Positions 45,607 through 54,205 are shown, counted from the first letter of the stretch. The stretch: 64,000 bases of DNA from Pseudomonas mosselii (GCF_003205295.1 NZ_QJRP01000019.1:28573-92572), one strand, 5' to 3'. Translations and numbers: made by a program. The notes: a model not told the origin generated them from the sequence alone.

Positions 45607-46604
45607 TCAAACCCCCTGTAATTCCGCAGCCCACCCAAAGGGAAAGCCGAAGCAGTCTGGTAAAACCTGAATATGTCTTCCGACCACATTTCCAATGTCT
45701 CGACCAGTGCGTAACCTTCGCGCAGGGCGGCAAGCGCACGTGCCCGGGAAATGGCGCCGATCCGAGTCGCCACTTTTTCCACGAAATCGCCATGGCCGTA
45801 GTCTTCATCCAACGAAACATGGTCGAGCATTGGCTTTACCGCCTGCCCCTGCTCACGGTCATAGAACGCAGCGACACGGTCGAAGAACTGCCGCGCGGCA
45901 TCGCGATCGCGGCCGGTCGATTCAAGAAATCCGGAGCATGCCGCATAACGCAGACAATCACGTCGGGCCGCCGCGCGCATCAGGTTCTGAATGGCGCGGG
46001 TTGAAGGCAGGGGCTGGAGTTGTGCGCGAAGTTCATGGCCTACTCCCAGTGCGTCCAGGGAGCGCTCAAAGAAGCCGTAATGATCCCACTCTTCGGAGAA
46101 ATGCTGGGCAAAAATCGAGCGAATGGCTCGATCTTCCGTGTGGGCGACTGCCATCGGAAGCCTGTCCATGACATTTTCGATGAAGAACCAGGACTCGATG
46201 ACCCAACCAATGAACACCGGACGAGGCAGGCTGCCGTCGGCCAACCCTGTCCATAAAGGATGAGCAAAAAGACGCGATTTCCAGTGGGCATACAAACGAC
46301 GACACAGGTTGGAGAACGCCGAAGGACTGAGTTCTCCGTCCGGTGACTCGCTCATCTGGTTCAACACCCCCATCTGCGTCATTTGTTGCACAATGGCGTC
46401 CAGTGCATCGACCGCCATCCCGCTTCTTTTCCCCGCCTTTTCGACGTCGGTGAATCCGTTGAACGAAGTGAGTGCCTGTAACAGGCGATCCGCAGGAACA
46501 CCAGACAAGCGACAAACAACATCATCAACTTCAATCTCAAGTTCCTGTTCGACAATAGTTAGCTGAGCATCGGCGCGAAGTAGTGGCAGTGCGGCAGAAG
46601 GCAT
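45603..46604 (-). CDS. Haem-oxygenase-like di-iron protein with N-terminal peptide-binding-like domain (B)
   Basis: A 333-residue paralogue of the next gene. The helical bundle (residues ~95-320) has Glu137/Glu143, Glu171/172 and His175 (EEWDH), then His262, Asp266 and His271 (HVSLDEDYGH), matching protein A position for position. Residues ~10-85 look like a winged-helix peptide-recognition domain (VCRLSGVPADRLLQALTSFN, then MTQMGVLNQ). The stop overlaps the start of protein A (ATGA). Two different paralogues with fused N-terminal domains suggest a heterodimer or sequential reactions on one peptide. Confidence 0.8.
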   Translation of the reverse strand: MPSAALPLLRADAQLTIVEQELEIEVDDVVCRLSGVPADRLLQALTSFNGFTDVEKAGKRSGMAVDALDAIVQQMTQMGVLNQMSESPDGELSPSAFSNLCRRLYAHWKSRLFAHPLWTGLADGSLPRPVFIGWVIESWFFIENVMDRLPMAVAHTEDRAIRSIFAQHFSEEWDHYGFFERSLDALGVGHELRAQLQPLPSTRAIQNLMRAAARRDCLRYAACSGFLESTGRDRDAARQFFDRVAAFYDREQGQAVKPMLDHVSLDEDYGHGDFVEKVATRIGAISRARALAALREGYALVETLEMWSEDIFRFYQTASAFPLGGLRNYRGFE

Positions 46605-46686
46605 ATGACCTCCGACAGATTTTTATTAAACCAAACCTGAAACAGCAGCGGGCAAACCCTATACCCGCCACTGTCCATGCCCCTGA

Positions 46687-46872
46687 CTATTTGACAATCA
46701 CGCCGACCACAGGCACTTTGCTTGCCGCACGTTTCTTGCTCACCCGCACCATTATTTCGCTGCCCAATGCTGCAGGTTCCGCTTCGACAACACGAACATG
46801 GTCGGCGGCGCCTTTAGGCACATGAATGATCACTTCCTTTTCGCTCAATGGACGCAGCTCATTGTCTTTCAT
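46687..46872 (-). CDS. 61-residue peptide, candidate precursor peptide
   Basis: I recognise no family. The gene has a strong ribosome site (AAGGAG, 8 bases before the ATG including the spacer) and leads the operon, 82 bases before di-iron protein B. The first ~40 residues are acidic and leader-like (PLSEKEVIIHVPKGAADHV); the last ~17 are basic then hydrophobic (SKKRAASKVPVVGVIVK). A small GC stem (46648-46668) in the gap could attenuate the enzymes relative to the peptide. The alternative is a small structural or regulatory protein. Confidence 0.6.
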   Translation of the reverse strand: MKDNELRPLSEKEVIIHVPKGAADHVRVVEAEPAALGSEIMVRVSKKRAASKVPVVGVIVK

Positions 46873-47095
46873 GATGGCTCCTTCCTATGTTAGGACCAGA
46901 CGTTCATAGCCGGGCGGCACAGCCTGGCCCTCAGGCAGTGTAGAACACCTCCTCGTAGTCTCCGTTGTCTTATTTCGGCATACTTTAAAACCTGCTTATG
47001 AAGAAATTGCTTTCCGTCATGATATTCAACGCCCTACTTACATACATAAAACCTAACAATTAGATACAACGACTTAAACCCAATTGAAGAGCAAC

Positions 47096-47998
47096 TCACA
47101 CCCCCTCCATCGAAAACTGAGCCTGGGGCAAATCCTCAACCGCAAACGCCCGCACCAGGTGCTCGATCACCGCCCGCACCCTGGCCGTGTGGCGCAAGTC
47201 CTGGTGAGTGACCATCCACACCTCGTAGGGCTGGCTGCGCGTACGCTGCGGCCAGACCCGCCGCAGGCCGTCGCGCTGCCCGAGCTCCACGGGAATCTCG
47301 CCCAGACCCAAGCCTTCGCCGATGCCCCGGCGCAGCATCATGCTGGCATTGGCCGCCATCACCACCCGGCCCTCGCCCATGGGCACGTCCACCAGGGTCG
47401 GTGCGCCGCGGTCGCGCCAGTACGGCTCGTACACCACCAGGTCGTGGCCGGCGAAGCTGCCTTCCTCCGGTACGCCCCGACGCGCCAGGTAGTCCGCCGA
47501 GGCGAACAGGCCCATCTGCCAGCTGGCCAGCTTGCGCAGCACCAGGTCGGGGTTGTCCGGGCGCTGGTTGCGGATGGCAATGTCGGTTTCGCGTTGCGAC
47601 AGGTTGACGATCTCCGAGCTGCCGCTGAGCACGATGCGCACCTCGGGGTGTTCCTCGTGCAAGCGGCGCAATGCCGGGATGACGAACTCCAGGGCCAGGG
47701 AATCGGTGGTGGCAATGCGCACCTCGCCGGCCTGTTCGTTGTCGCTGCCCCGGGTGCGGCGGGCCAGCTCCAGGGCGGCCTGCTCCATCTTCTGCGCCAT
47801 TTCCGCGGCCACTTCGCCGGTGGCGGTGAGCTGGTAGCCGGCGGGCGTACGCAGGAACAGGGTCGCGCCAAGGTCCGCCTCCAGCGCCGCCACCCGCCGG
47901 CCCACGGTGGCCTGGTCGACACGCAATACCCGGGCGGCGCGGCGCAGGGTCAGTTCGCGGCTCAAGGCCAACAGTATGCGGGCGTCATCCCAGTTCAT
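47096..47998 (-). CDS. LysR family transcriptional regulator
   Basis: A 300-residue LTTR: winged helix at residues ~3-60 (WDDARILLALSRELTLRRAARVL), effector domain from ~90 (GEVRIATTDSLALEFVIPAL). It is divergent from the quinone reductase gene at 48167 and probably regulates it. It is also upstream of the peptide operon on the same strand, 223 bases away, but the AT-rich gap likely holds a separate promoter. Confidence 0.9.
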   Translation of the reverse strand: MNWDDARILLALSRELTLRRAARVLRVDQATVGRRVAALEADLGATLFLRTPAGYQLTATGEVAAEMAQKMEQAALELARRTRGSDNEQAGEVRIATTDSLALEFVIPALRRLHEEHPEVRIVLSGSSEIVNLSQRETDIAIRNQRPDNPDLVLRKLASWQMGLFASADYLARRGVPEEGSFAGHDLVVYEPYWRDRGAPTLVDVPMGEGRVVMAANASMMLRRGIGEGLGLGEIPVELGQRDGLRRVWPQRTRSQPYEVWMVTHQDLRHTARVRAVIEHLVRAFAVEDLPQAQFSMEGV

Positions 47999-48166
47999 TG
48001 GTTCACTCCATTACTCATTGGCACACAGGCCTCGCGACAGGAATTTCACCTGAAGAAAATCTGCAAAGGTGCGTCGCAAAATCGCTGCGCGACCTCGCAG
48101 CGCGGGTTTCATACCCTGTGACACACCGGGCCGTAGCGGCCTTTCTTCAGAATGACAGAGGTTTTC

Positions 48167-49180
48167 ATGCGTCACATCCCCACTCACATGACCGCCATCG
48201 ACATCACCCAGCCTGGGGGGCCCGAGGTCCTGCAGGCCGCCACTCACGCCACACCCCGCCCGGGCCCGAGGGAGGTGCTGATCCAGGTCCATGCCGCCGG
48301 TGTCAACGGCCCCGACCTGCTGCAACGCAAGGGCCTGTACGACCCACCCGCCGGCGCACCGGACATTCCAGGCCTGGAGATCGCCGGCGAGGTCGTGGCC
48401 CTCGGCGAGCAGGTCCGCCACTTTGCAGTGGGTGACGCGGTGATCGCCCTGGTCCAGGGTGGCGGCTATGGCGAATACGCCGTAGCCGATGAACGCACCA
48501 CCGCGCACCTGCCGGAGAACCTGTCGATGGTCGAGGGCGCTGCCTTGCCAGAAACGTTCATGACCGTCTGGGTCAACCTGTTCCAGCGTGGCGGCTTCAA
48601 GGCCGGTGAAAGCGTGCTGATCCACGGCGGCGCCTCCGGCATCGGCACCACCGCCACGCAGCTGGCCCGTGCCTTGGGCGCGGCGAAGATCCTCACCACG
48701 GTCAATGGCGCCGGGCAACAGGCCGCCAGCCTGGAACTGGGCGCCGACGTGGCCATCGACTACACCCGCGAGGACTTCGTCGAACAGGTCATGCTGCACA
48801 CCGAGGGCAAGGGCGTGGACGTGATCGTCGATATCATTGCCGGCGACTATGTGGCACGCAACTTCAAGGCCGCGGCCATGGATGGGCGCATCGTGCAGAT
48901 CGGTGTGGTCAAGGGCCCGGCCACCGAGGTCGACCTGTTCCCACTGCTGACCAAGCGCCTGACCCATATCGGCTCGACATTGCGTGCACGCAGCGCTGAC
49001 GACAAGGCGGCGATCCTCGAGGATCTGCAGGCCAAGGCCTGGCCCCATGTGCGCAGCGGCGCGGTCAAGCCGCTGATCCACGCCACCTTCCCGCTGGCGG
49101 CGGCCAGCCAGGCCCATGCCCTGATGGAGTCCGGCCGGCATATCGGCAAGGTGGTATTGAACGTTGCGCACAAAGGCTGA
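48167..49180 (+). CDS. NAD(P)H quinone oxidoreductase, PIG3 family (zinc-free MDR)
   Basis: A 337-residue MDR enzyme. The GroES-like part has VNGPDLLQRKGLYDPPAGAP, the PIG3/TP53I3 hallmark; the nucleotide loop is IHGGASGIGTTATQLARALG. It reduces quinones by one- or two-electron transfer from NADPH. The ATG at 48167 was chosen because AGAGG lies 5 bases before it. It is divergent from the LysR gene. Confidence 0.9.
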   Translation: MRHIPTHMTAIDITQPGGPEVLQAATHATPRPGPREVLIQVHAAGVNGPDLLQRKGLYDPPAGAPDIPGLEIAGEVVALGEQVRHFAVGDAVIALVQGGGYGEYAVADERTTAHLPENLSMVEGAALPETFMTVWVNLFQRGGFKAGESVLIHGGASGIGTTATQLARALGAAKILTTVNGAGQQAASLELGADVAIDYTREDFVEQVMLHTEGKGVDVIVDIIAGDYVARNFKAAAMDGRIVQIGVVKGPATEVDLFPLLTKRLTHIGSTLRARSADDKAAILEDLQAKAWPHVRSGAVKPLIHATFPLAAASQAHALMESGRHIGKVVLNVAHKG

Positions 49181-49181
49181 G

Positions 49182-49883
49182 TCAGTCGAGCGCGCCGCTG
49201 CCCAGGGCGATCCTGATCGCCTGGGCGGTGGTGCTCACCCCCAGGCGCCGGCGGGCGGCGCGCAGGTGGTTTTCCACGGTGCGCACCGACAGGCCCAGGG
49301 TGGCGGCGATATCGGCCTGGCGTTGTCCGGCGGCGGTCCAGGCCAGCACCTGGCGCTCACGCGCCGACAGCTGACCCTCGCCGGGCGGTGCCTCCAGCAA
49401 CCGCCGGGCGCCGAGGAACGCGGCGTTGGCCAACAGGCTCAGGGCCAGGCGCGCCGGCGCCGAAGCGTCGATTCGCACACCGCCCAGGCTCATCGCCCCT
49501 TCCAGGCCCGCCGGGCCGAACACCGGCACCTGCAGGCCATGGATACCCGGCCCGCCGGGCAACCGAACCACCCGATAGCGTTCGCCGTCGTCGCTCGGTT
49601 GCTTGCTCCAGAAGAACGGCTCACGCGCCGCCAGCAGGTGCCGCGTCACCGGGCAATGGCGCACGTAGGTCCGGGCATCGACCGCTTGGCCATTGCCGAA
49701 CCAGTCCCCTTCCACCCAGTGGATGCGCTCGACCACTTCGTCCCGTGCGGCGCTGGCGCTGAACAGCACGAAACGGTCATAACCCAGCGGCCGGGCGACG
49801 TTGCGCACGACCGTCTGGATCGTCGCCAGGGTGTTGGCCTGCTCGATCTGCCGGATCGCCTGCACCACCTCGTCGAACGGCAT
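49182..49883 (-). CDS. LuxR-family regulator (orphan, autoinducer-domain type)
   Basis: A 233-residue regulator with an N-terminal autoinducer-binding-like domain (to ~165: LGYDRFVLFSASAARDEVV, then HCPVTRHLLA) and a C-terminal LuxR helix-turn-helix (LSARERQVLAWTAAGQRQAD, TVENHLRAARRRLGV). No luxI-type synthase is in the window, so it is a solo. It follows hchA with an end-to-start arrangement; a GTG at 49892 overlapping the hchA stop (GTGA) is an alternative start. Confidence 0.87.
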   Translation of the reverse strand: MPFDEVVQAIRQIEQANTLATIQTVVRNVARPLGYDRFVLFSASAARDEVVERIHWVEGDWFGNGQAVDARTYVRHCPVTRHLLAAREPFFWSKQPSDDGERYRVVRLPGGPGIHGLQVPVFGPAGLEGAMSLGGVRIDASAPARLALSLLANAAFLGARRLLEAPPGEGQLSARERQVLAWTAAGQRQADIAATLGLSVRTVENHLRAARRRLGVSTTAQAIRIALGSGALD

Positions 49884-49888
49884 GCCGT

Positions 49889-50743
49889 TCACCCGGCATT
49901 GACCGCCTTGAGCAATGCCGCGGCGGCCAGCTTGCCCAAGGCGTTGCCGGCCAGCGGGCTGTCGCCGGTGAGCAACCTGCGGTCTTGGTGGACGGCGCCG
50001 GAGATGCCGTCGTTGACGATCTCGACGCCCTGGGCCTGCAGGCGTTCGCCGAACTTCCAGGTCAGGTGGCCGGGCATGTAGCCGATGTCCGGGGTCTTGG
50101 CATCCAGCTCATCGGGGAAGGCGCAGATCTTGTAGCCGTCGTAGAGCCTGCCGCCGGCCAGCAGCGCCGCCGGACCGTGGCACAGGGTGATAACGAACTT
50201 GTCGTGATCCGCTGCCCATCTCAGCACTCGGGCGACCTCCGCGCTTTCCGGCAGGCCGATCAACGCGCCGTGGCCGCCGGGAATGAATACGCCAATGTAT
50301 TCGGAGTCGTCACCCAGGGCGCTGTCGATCACCTCGGCGAGCTTGCGCGGCTGCTTGAAGGCGGGCTTGTAGCGCTCGAACAGGCCGAGCACCTGCTGGT
50401 CCTCGCGAGGCATGGCCCAGTATTCGAACTTGACCGGGTTGCCCGACAGGGTCGCGACGTCGAAGGCGAAGCCGGCCTTGTCCAGGTGGTACATGGGCAG
50501 CAGGGTTTCCACGGGATGGTTGCCGGTGGAGAACAGCGTGCCGTTGTCGGTGAGCAGGTAGCGCTCGTCGGCGCCGATCAACAGGATCTTCCAGCGTCCG
50601 CCCTTGTAGGCGTCGGGGTAATCGGCGCCGCTGAGGTCGGACTTGGGCGAGGTGAACTGGCTAAGAGAATACGGCGAAGGGAAGAAGGCGTTGTCCTCTG
50701 CCGGGTCGGGGGTCGGGCGCTTGTCGTCGTTGCTGCTGGTCAT
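49889..50743 (-). CDS. hchA: Glyoxalase III / Hsp31 chaperone HchA
   Basis: A 284-residue DJ-1/PfpI superfamily protein of the Hsp31 type, which converts methylglyoxal to lactate without glutathione and acts as a holding chaperone. The nucleophile Cys is in VITLCHGPAALL, with GGHGALIGLPES nearby; the N-terminal extension (PSPYSLSQFTSPKSD) is typical of HchA. It is translationally joined to the LuxR solo, so that regulator may answer to carbonyl stress or control this gene. Confidence 0.92.
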   Translation of the reverse strand: MTSSNDDKRPTPDPAEDNAFFPSPYSLSQFTSPKSDLSGADYPDAYKGGRWKILLIGADERYLLTDNGTLFSTGNHPVETLLPMYHLDKAGFAFDVATLSGNPVKFEYWAMPREDQQVLGLFERYKPAFKQPRKLAEVIDSALGDDSEYIGVFIPGGHGALIGLPESAEVARVLRWAADHDKFVITLCHGPAALLAGGRLYDGYKICAFPDELDAKTPDIGYMPGHLTWKFGERLQAQGVEIVNDGISGAVHQDRRLLTGDSPLAGNALGKLAAAALLKAVNAG

Positions 50744-50862
50744 GGCTGTGCTCCTGTGCCTGGGGGGGTGACCGGATCCATGCTAGGAGGCCACCGGATG
50801 AGCGGCAATGAGGGTTTTCCCTCAATTGCTGCCTGTGGCATCGGTACATCAGACCGCGCGGT

Positions 50863-50900
50863 CCCTGCAGGAGCGGCCTTGTGTCGCGAAAGGGCTGCGA
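50863..50900. repeat. Single REP unit
   Basis: One half-unit (CAGGAGCGGCCTTGTGTCGC then GAAAGGGCTGCG) without its inverted partner, just past the mocA-like stop. Confidence 0.65.
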
Positions 50901-50916
50901 ATGAACTCAGGGCAGT

Positions 50917-51480
50917 CTAGCCGAGCGCGGTGGGCGTATCGACGTCGCGTAATACCCCTGCGTCTTCTACTTCGACCACCAGCAACTGTTGCCGATGCCG
51001 TTGCAGCACCGATCGCGCGCCCTCATCGCCGGCCATCAGTGCGAGCTCAGGCCAGTAGTTGCGCCCGAACAGCACCGGATGCCCATTCTGCCCCTGATGA
51101 CGCGGCACCACGATGAGCGCAGGGCCAGCGGTTTCGATCAACCGCCGGAAGGTCGCGGGCAGGATCCATGGCATGTCCCCCAACAGGATGGCGACCGCCT
51201 GTGCTTCGCTGTCGCCCAGCGAGGCGGCGCCCGCCGCCAGGCTATGACCCATGCCCAGCCCGGCATCGAGGCTATGGATGACCCGGCAGCCCGCCGGCAA
51301 CCCCAGGTCCTCGCCCCGCTCCCCCTCACGCAGCACCACGCGCACCTCGTCGAACGCCGCCAGGGCGCGCTCGACGCTATGCTGCAACAGGCTGCGGCCA
51401 TCGCCCAGCATGGCCCGACGCTTGTCCGCGCCGAAGCGCGAACCCTGGCCGGCCGCCAATACCAACGCGACGACGCTCAC
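50917..51480 (-). CDS. MobA/MocA-like molybdopterin nucleotidyltransferase
   Basis: A 187-residue NTP transferase. The nucleotide loop LVLAAGQGSRFGADKR and the metal/product motif ILLGDMPWI are present, with GHPVLFGR later. It converts molybdopterin to its cytosine (or guanine) dinucleotide form. It is last in the molybdo-hydroxylase operon and starts with a GTG overlapping the XdhC stop (GTGA), so it is dedicated to that enzyme. Confidence 0.88.
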   Translation of the reverse strand: MSVVALVLAAGQGSRFGADKRRAMLGDGRSLLQHSVERALAAFDEVRVVLREGERGEDLGLPAGCRVIHSLDAGLGMGHSLAAGAASLGDSEAQAVAILLGDMPWILPATFRRLIETAGPALIVVPRHQGQNGHPVLFGRNYWPELALMAGDEGARSVLQRHRQQLLVVEVEDAGVLRDVDTPTALG

Positions 51481-52448
51481 AAGGCCTCGCGGGCGATGCC
51501 GCTACGGGTGCGCAAGATATCGGCGAGCACCGCCAGGGCAATCTCCGCCGGGGTCTTGCTGCCCAGGTTAAGGCCAATGGGGGCATGGATGCGCGCCATC
51601 TCGGCATCGCCGAGCCCGCCGATGCGGCGCAGGCGTTCACGGCGCTTTTCCGAGGTGGCCCGCGAGCCCATCACGCCAATGTAGAACGCTTCGGTGTGTA
51701 CCGCTTCGAGCATGGCCAGGTCGTCGATCTTCGGGTCGTGGGTGAGCGCCACCACCGCCGTGTCGCGATGGCAACCACCGTTGGCGATGAACAGCGAGGG
51801 CAGTTCCCGACGGATTTCTATCCCGTCGAGTACCACGTTGTCCATCACCTCGTCGCGAGGGTCGCACAGCACCACCTCGAAGCCCAGGCCCTTGCCGAAT
51901 TCGGCGCAGAAGTGCGCGACACTGGAGTAGCCGGCCAGCAACAGGCGCTGGGCGGCGCCGACGCGCAGGCGCACGCATTCGCCGCCCTGCTCCACCCGGG
52001 GTCCCTGGCTGTGGTCATCCTGCACGCGGCGCTCGCCCGTATGCAGATCGACCTCGCGCACAAGCCGACGGCGGCCCAGCAAGGCCGCCTCCAGCTCACC
52101 CAGGTGCGCCTGGGTCGCGCAGTCGCCCGGCAGGTTCTCCACCAGCACGTCGAGGATGCCACCGCAGGGCAGGCGGATGTTGCCGCGGGTGTCGCTGCCG
52201 TCGCCATAGCGCACCACGGCGACGGCCCCGGCGAACTCGCCGGCGGCGACGCGTTCGAGGAAGTCCTCCTCGACGCAGCCGCCGGACAGCGAACCGACCC
52301 AGTGCCCCTGCTCATTGACCGCCAGCAGCGAACCCGGCGCGCGCGGTGCCGAGCCATAGGTGCAGAGCACCGTGCACAGCCACACGCGCAAGCCATCACG
52401 CGACCACTGCGCCGCCTGGCGCACCACCTGCAGGTCGAGATGCTGCAC
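51477..52448 (-). CDS. XdhC family molybdenum cofactor sulfurase/insertion factor
   Basis: A 323-residue chaperone that binds, protects and helps sulfurate and insert Mo cofactor into xanthine-dehydrogenase-family enzymes. The N-terminal XdhC domain has GSAPRAPGSLLAVNEQGHWV, and GSLSGGCVEEDFL with the conserved Cys; the C-terminal Rossmann domain includes GVMGSRATSEKRRERL. It lies three bases after the cytochrome gene. Confidence 0.9.
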   Translation of the reverse strand: MQHLDLQVVRQAAQWSRDGLRVWLCTVLCTYGSAPRAPGSLLAVNEQGHWVGSLSGGCVEEDFLERVAAGEFAGAVAVVRYGDGSDTRGNIRLPCGGILDVLVENLPGDCATQAHLGELEAALLGRRRLVREVDLHTGERRVQDDHSQGPRVEQGGECVRLRVGAAQRLLLAGYSSVAHFCAEFGKGLGFEVVLCDPRDEVMDNVVLDGIEIRRELPSLFIANGGCHRDTAVVALTHDPKIDDLAMLEAVHTEAFYIGVMGSRATSEKRRERLRRIGGLGDAEMARIHAPIGLNLGSKTPAEIALAVLADILRTRSGIAREAL

Positions 52449-52451
52449 GGG

Positions 52452-53663
52452 TCAGTCCGCCTTCAGCTGGGCCAGCTGCTGGGTGGACATGTCGCCCGGC
52501 AGACCGCCCCAGGCTTCGCGCAGGTAGTTGACCATGTCGGTCAGCTGCCGATCGTCGAGCTTGTCGGCGAAACCCGGCATCGGCTGCATGCGCTCGAAGC
52601 CAGTGAACTGCTGCTCGCGGATGCCGTCGACGATGGCCTTGACCAGGTTGCGCGAGTCGGCCTGGCGCAGCACGGTGTTACCGGCCATGGCCACGGCGAT
52701 GTGCGGCTTGCCTTCACCGTCGACACCGTGGCACCCGGCGCAGACGTTGAGGTACTGCTGGCGGCCGCGCTTGGCGCTCTCGCCCATGGTTTCGTGGGCG
52801 ACCGCCTGCACCACCTTGGCCGCCGGCGGCTGGTCGCCGAGCAGGTAGGTGGCCATGGCCGCCAGGTCGCTGTCCTGCAGATGCTGGGTGCTGTGGTGCA
52901 CCACCGGATACATCTCGTTGAACATGCTGCCTTGGGCGCTGATGCCGTGCTTGAGGAAGGTCGCCAGGTCCGCCTGGTTCCAGCCGCGGGCGGCCAGGTC
53001 CTGAGCCAGCAGACTCGGCGCCAGGTAACCCAGCAGCAAGCCGCCGGTCAGGCGCTTGTCCTGCTGCAGCGCGCCAATCGGATTGCGCGGGGTGTGGCAT
53101 TCGCCGCAGTGGCCGAGCACCTCGACCATGTACTGGCCGCGCTTCCACGCCTCGCTGTTGCCCTTGCCCTCCTCCAGCTGCACGCTCTTGCCATACAGCA
53201 GGTTCCAGCCGATCAGGCCGGTGCGTACGTTGAACGGGAAACTCAGGCTGGTTTCCGGGGCTGGACGGTTGATCGGCGCCACGCTCATCAGGTAGGCATG
53301 GATGGCGTCGGAGTCCTCGCGCTTGACCAGATGGTAGGAGGTGTACGGCATGGCCGGGTACAGGTTGGCGCCGTCCTTGCGCTTGCCCTCGGTGAGGGCG
53401 GCGAAGAACTCGTCGCTGCTGTAGTTGCCGATACCGTACTGCTTGTCCGGGGTGATGTTGGTGCCGTAGATGGTGCCGAACGGCGAATGGATCGGCAGGC
53501 CGCCGGCATAGGGCGCACCGCCTTCGGCGGTGTGGCAGGCCATGCAGTCGGCGGCGCGGGCCAGGTATTCGCCGCGCTTGATCAAGGCCTCGTCCGCCGC
53601 CTGGGCGTTGAAGGTGACCAGTGCGCCGATGGCCAGGGCCAGGCTGCTCAGAACGCGCGTCAT
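52452..53663 (-). CDS. Tri-haem cytochrome c, electron acceptor of the molybdo-hydroxylase
   Basis: A 403-residue periplasmic protein with a Sec signal (LALAIGALVTFNAQA) and three CxxCH haem sites: CMACH, CGECH and CAGCH, each followed by a Met-ligand region. It passes electrons from the Fe-S subunit to the respiratory chain, replacing the FAD subunit of cytosolic enzymes. The ATG at 53663 was preferred over an upstream TTG since GGAGG is well placed. The gap to the Fe-S gene is two bases. Confidence 0.92.
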   Translation of the reverse strand: MTRVLSSLALAIGALVTFNAQAADEALIKRGEYLARAADCMACHTAEGGAPYAGGLPIHSPFGTIYGTNITPDKQYGIGNYSSDEFFAALTEGKRKDGANLYPAMPYTSYHLVKREDSDAIHAYLMSVAPINRPAPETSLSFPFNVRTGLIGWNLLYGKSVQLEEGKGNSEAWKRGQYMVEVLGHCGECHTPRNPIGALQQDKRLTGGLLLGYLAPSLLAQDLAARGWNQADLATFLKHGISAQGSMFNEMYPVVHHSTQHLQDSDLAAMATYLLGDQPPAAKVVQAVAHETMGESAKRGRQQYLNVCAGCHGVDGEGKPHIAVAMAGNTVLRQADSRNLVKAIVDGIREQQFTGFERMQPMPGFADKLDDRQLTDMVNYLREAWGGLPGDMSTQQLAQLKAD

Positions 53664-53665
53664 GC

Positions 53666-54205
53666 TCAACCCTCCTTGACCAGGCCGAGGTCACCCAGCA
53701 CTTCGCGGGTCGCCTCGTAGTAACGCACGTAGCCGGTGCAGCGGCACACATGGTGGCCGAGGCTGGCCTCGATGGCGCCCTCCAGCTCACTCTGCTTCAG
53801 CGGCTTGCGCTGGGCCTTTTCCACCAGCACCGTGGCGGCGTTGACGAAGCCCGGCGCGCAGTAGCTGCACTGGAAGGCGAAGCGGTCGACGAACTTCTGC
53901 TGGATCGGGTTCAGCTCGCCGGGGTTGCCGGCTTCATCGAGCTTGGCGTGGCCTTCGATGGTGCGGACCTTCTTGCCCTCGAAGTAATGCGCGCCGGTGA
54001 TGCAGGTGCGCACTTCCTCGCTGGTGCCGTCGGGGTTGTCGACGATCACCACGCAGGCATGGCAGATGCCCTGGCCGCAGCCAAGACGCGAGCCGGTGAG
54101 GTTCTGGTATTCGTGCAGGAAGTCGATCATCGCCAGGTCATCGGGGACCACTTCGGTGACGACAGGTTGACCGTTGAGGGTCAGTTGCAGCTTGCGGTCA
54201 GCCAT
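53666..54205 (-). CDS. [2Fe-2S] subunit of a molybdo-hydroxylase
   Basis: A 179-residue protein with the two-cluster layout: plant-type cysteines in GCGQGICHACVV and RTCITG, and helical-domain cysteines in QCSYCAPG and CRCTGY. It carries electrons from the Mo site to the tri-haem cytochrome. It lacks its own signal and likely travels with the Tat-exported large subunit. It is similar to IorA and NicA small subunits. It overlaps the large-subunit gene by eight bases. Confidence 0.93.
   Translation of the reverse strand: MADRKLQLTLNGQPVVTEVVPDDLAMIDFLHEYQNLTGSRLGCGQGICHACVVIVDNPDGTSEEVRTCITGAHYFEGKKVRTIEGHAKLDEAGNPGELNPIQQKFVDRFAFQCSYCAPGFVNAATVLVEKAQRKPLKQSELEGAIEASLGHHVCRCTGYVRYYEATREVLGDLGLVKEG

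Noticed and set aside
46648..46668. Stem GCGGG/CCCGC after the 61-residue peptide gene as a full terminator
   Set aside because: Only five base pairs, 11-base loop and no adjacent T-run; at most an attenuator.
51585..53720. 711-codon plus-strand frame opposite XdhC and cytochrome genes
   Set aside because: Spans two real genes on the other strand and shows no motif.
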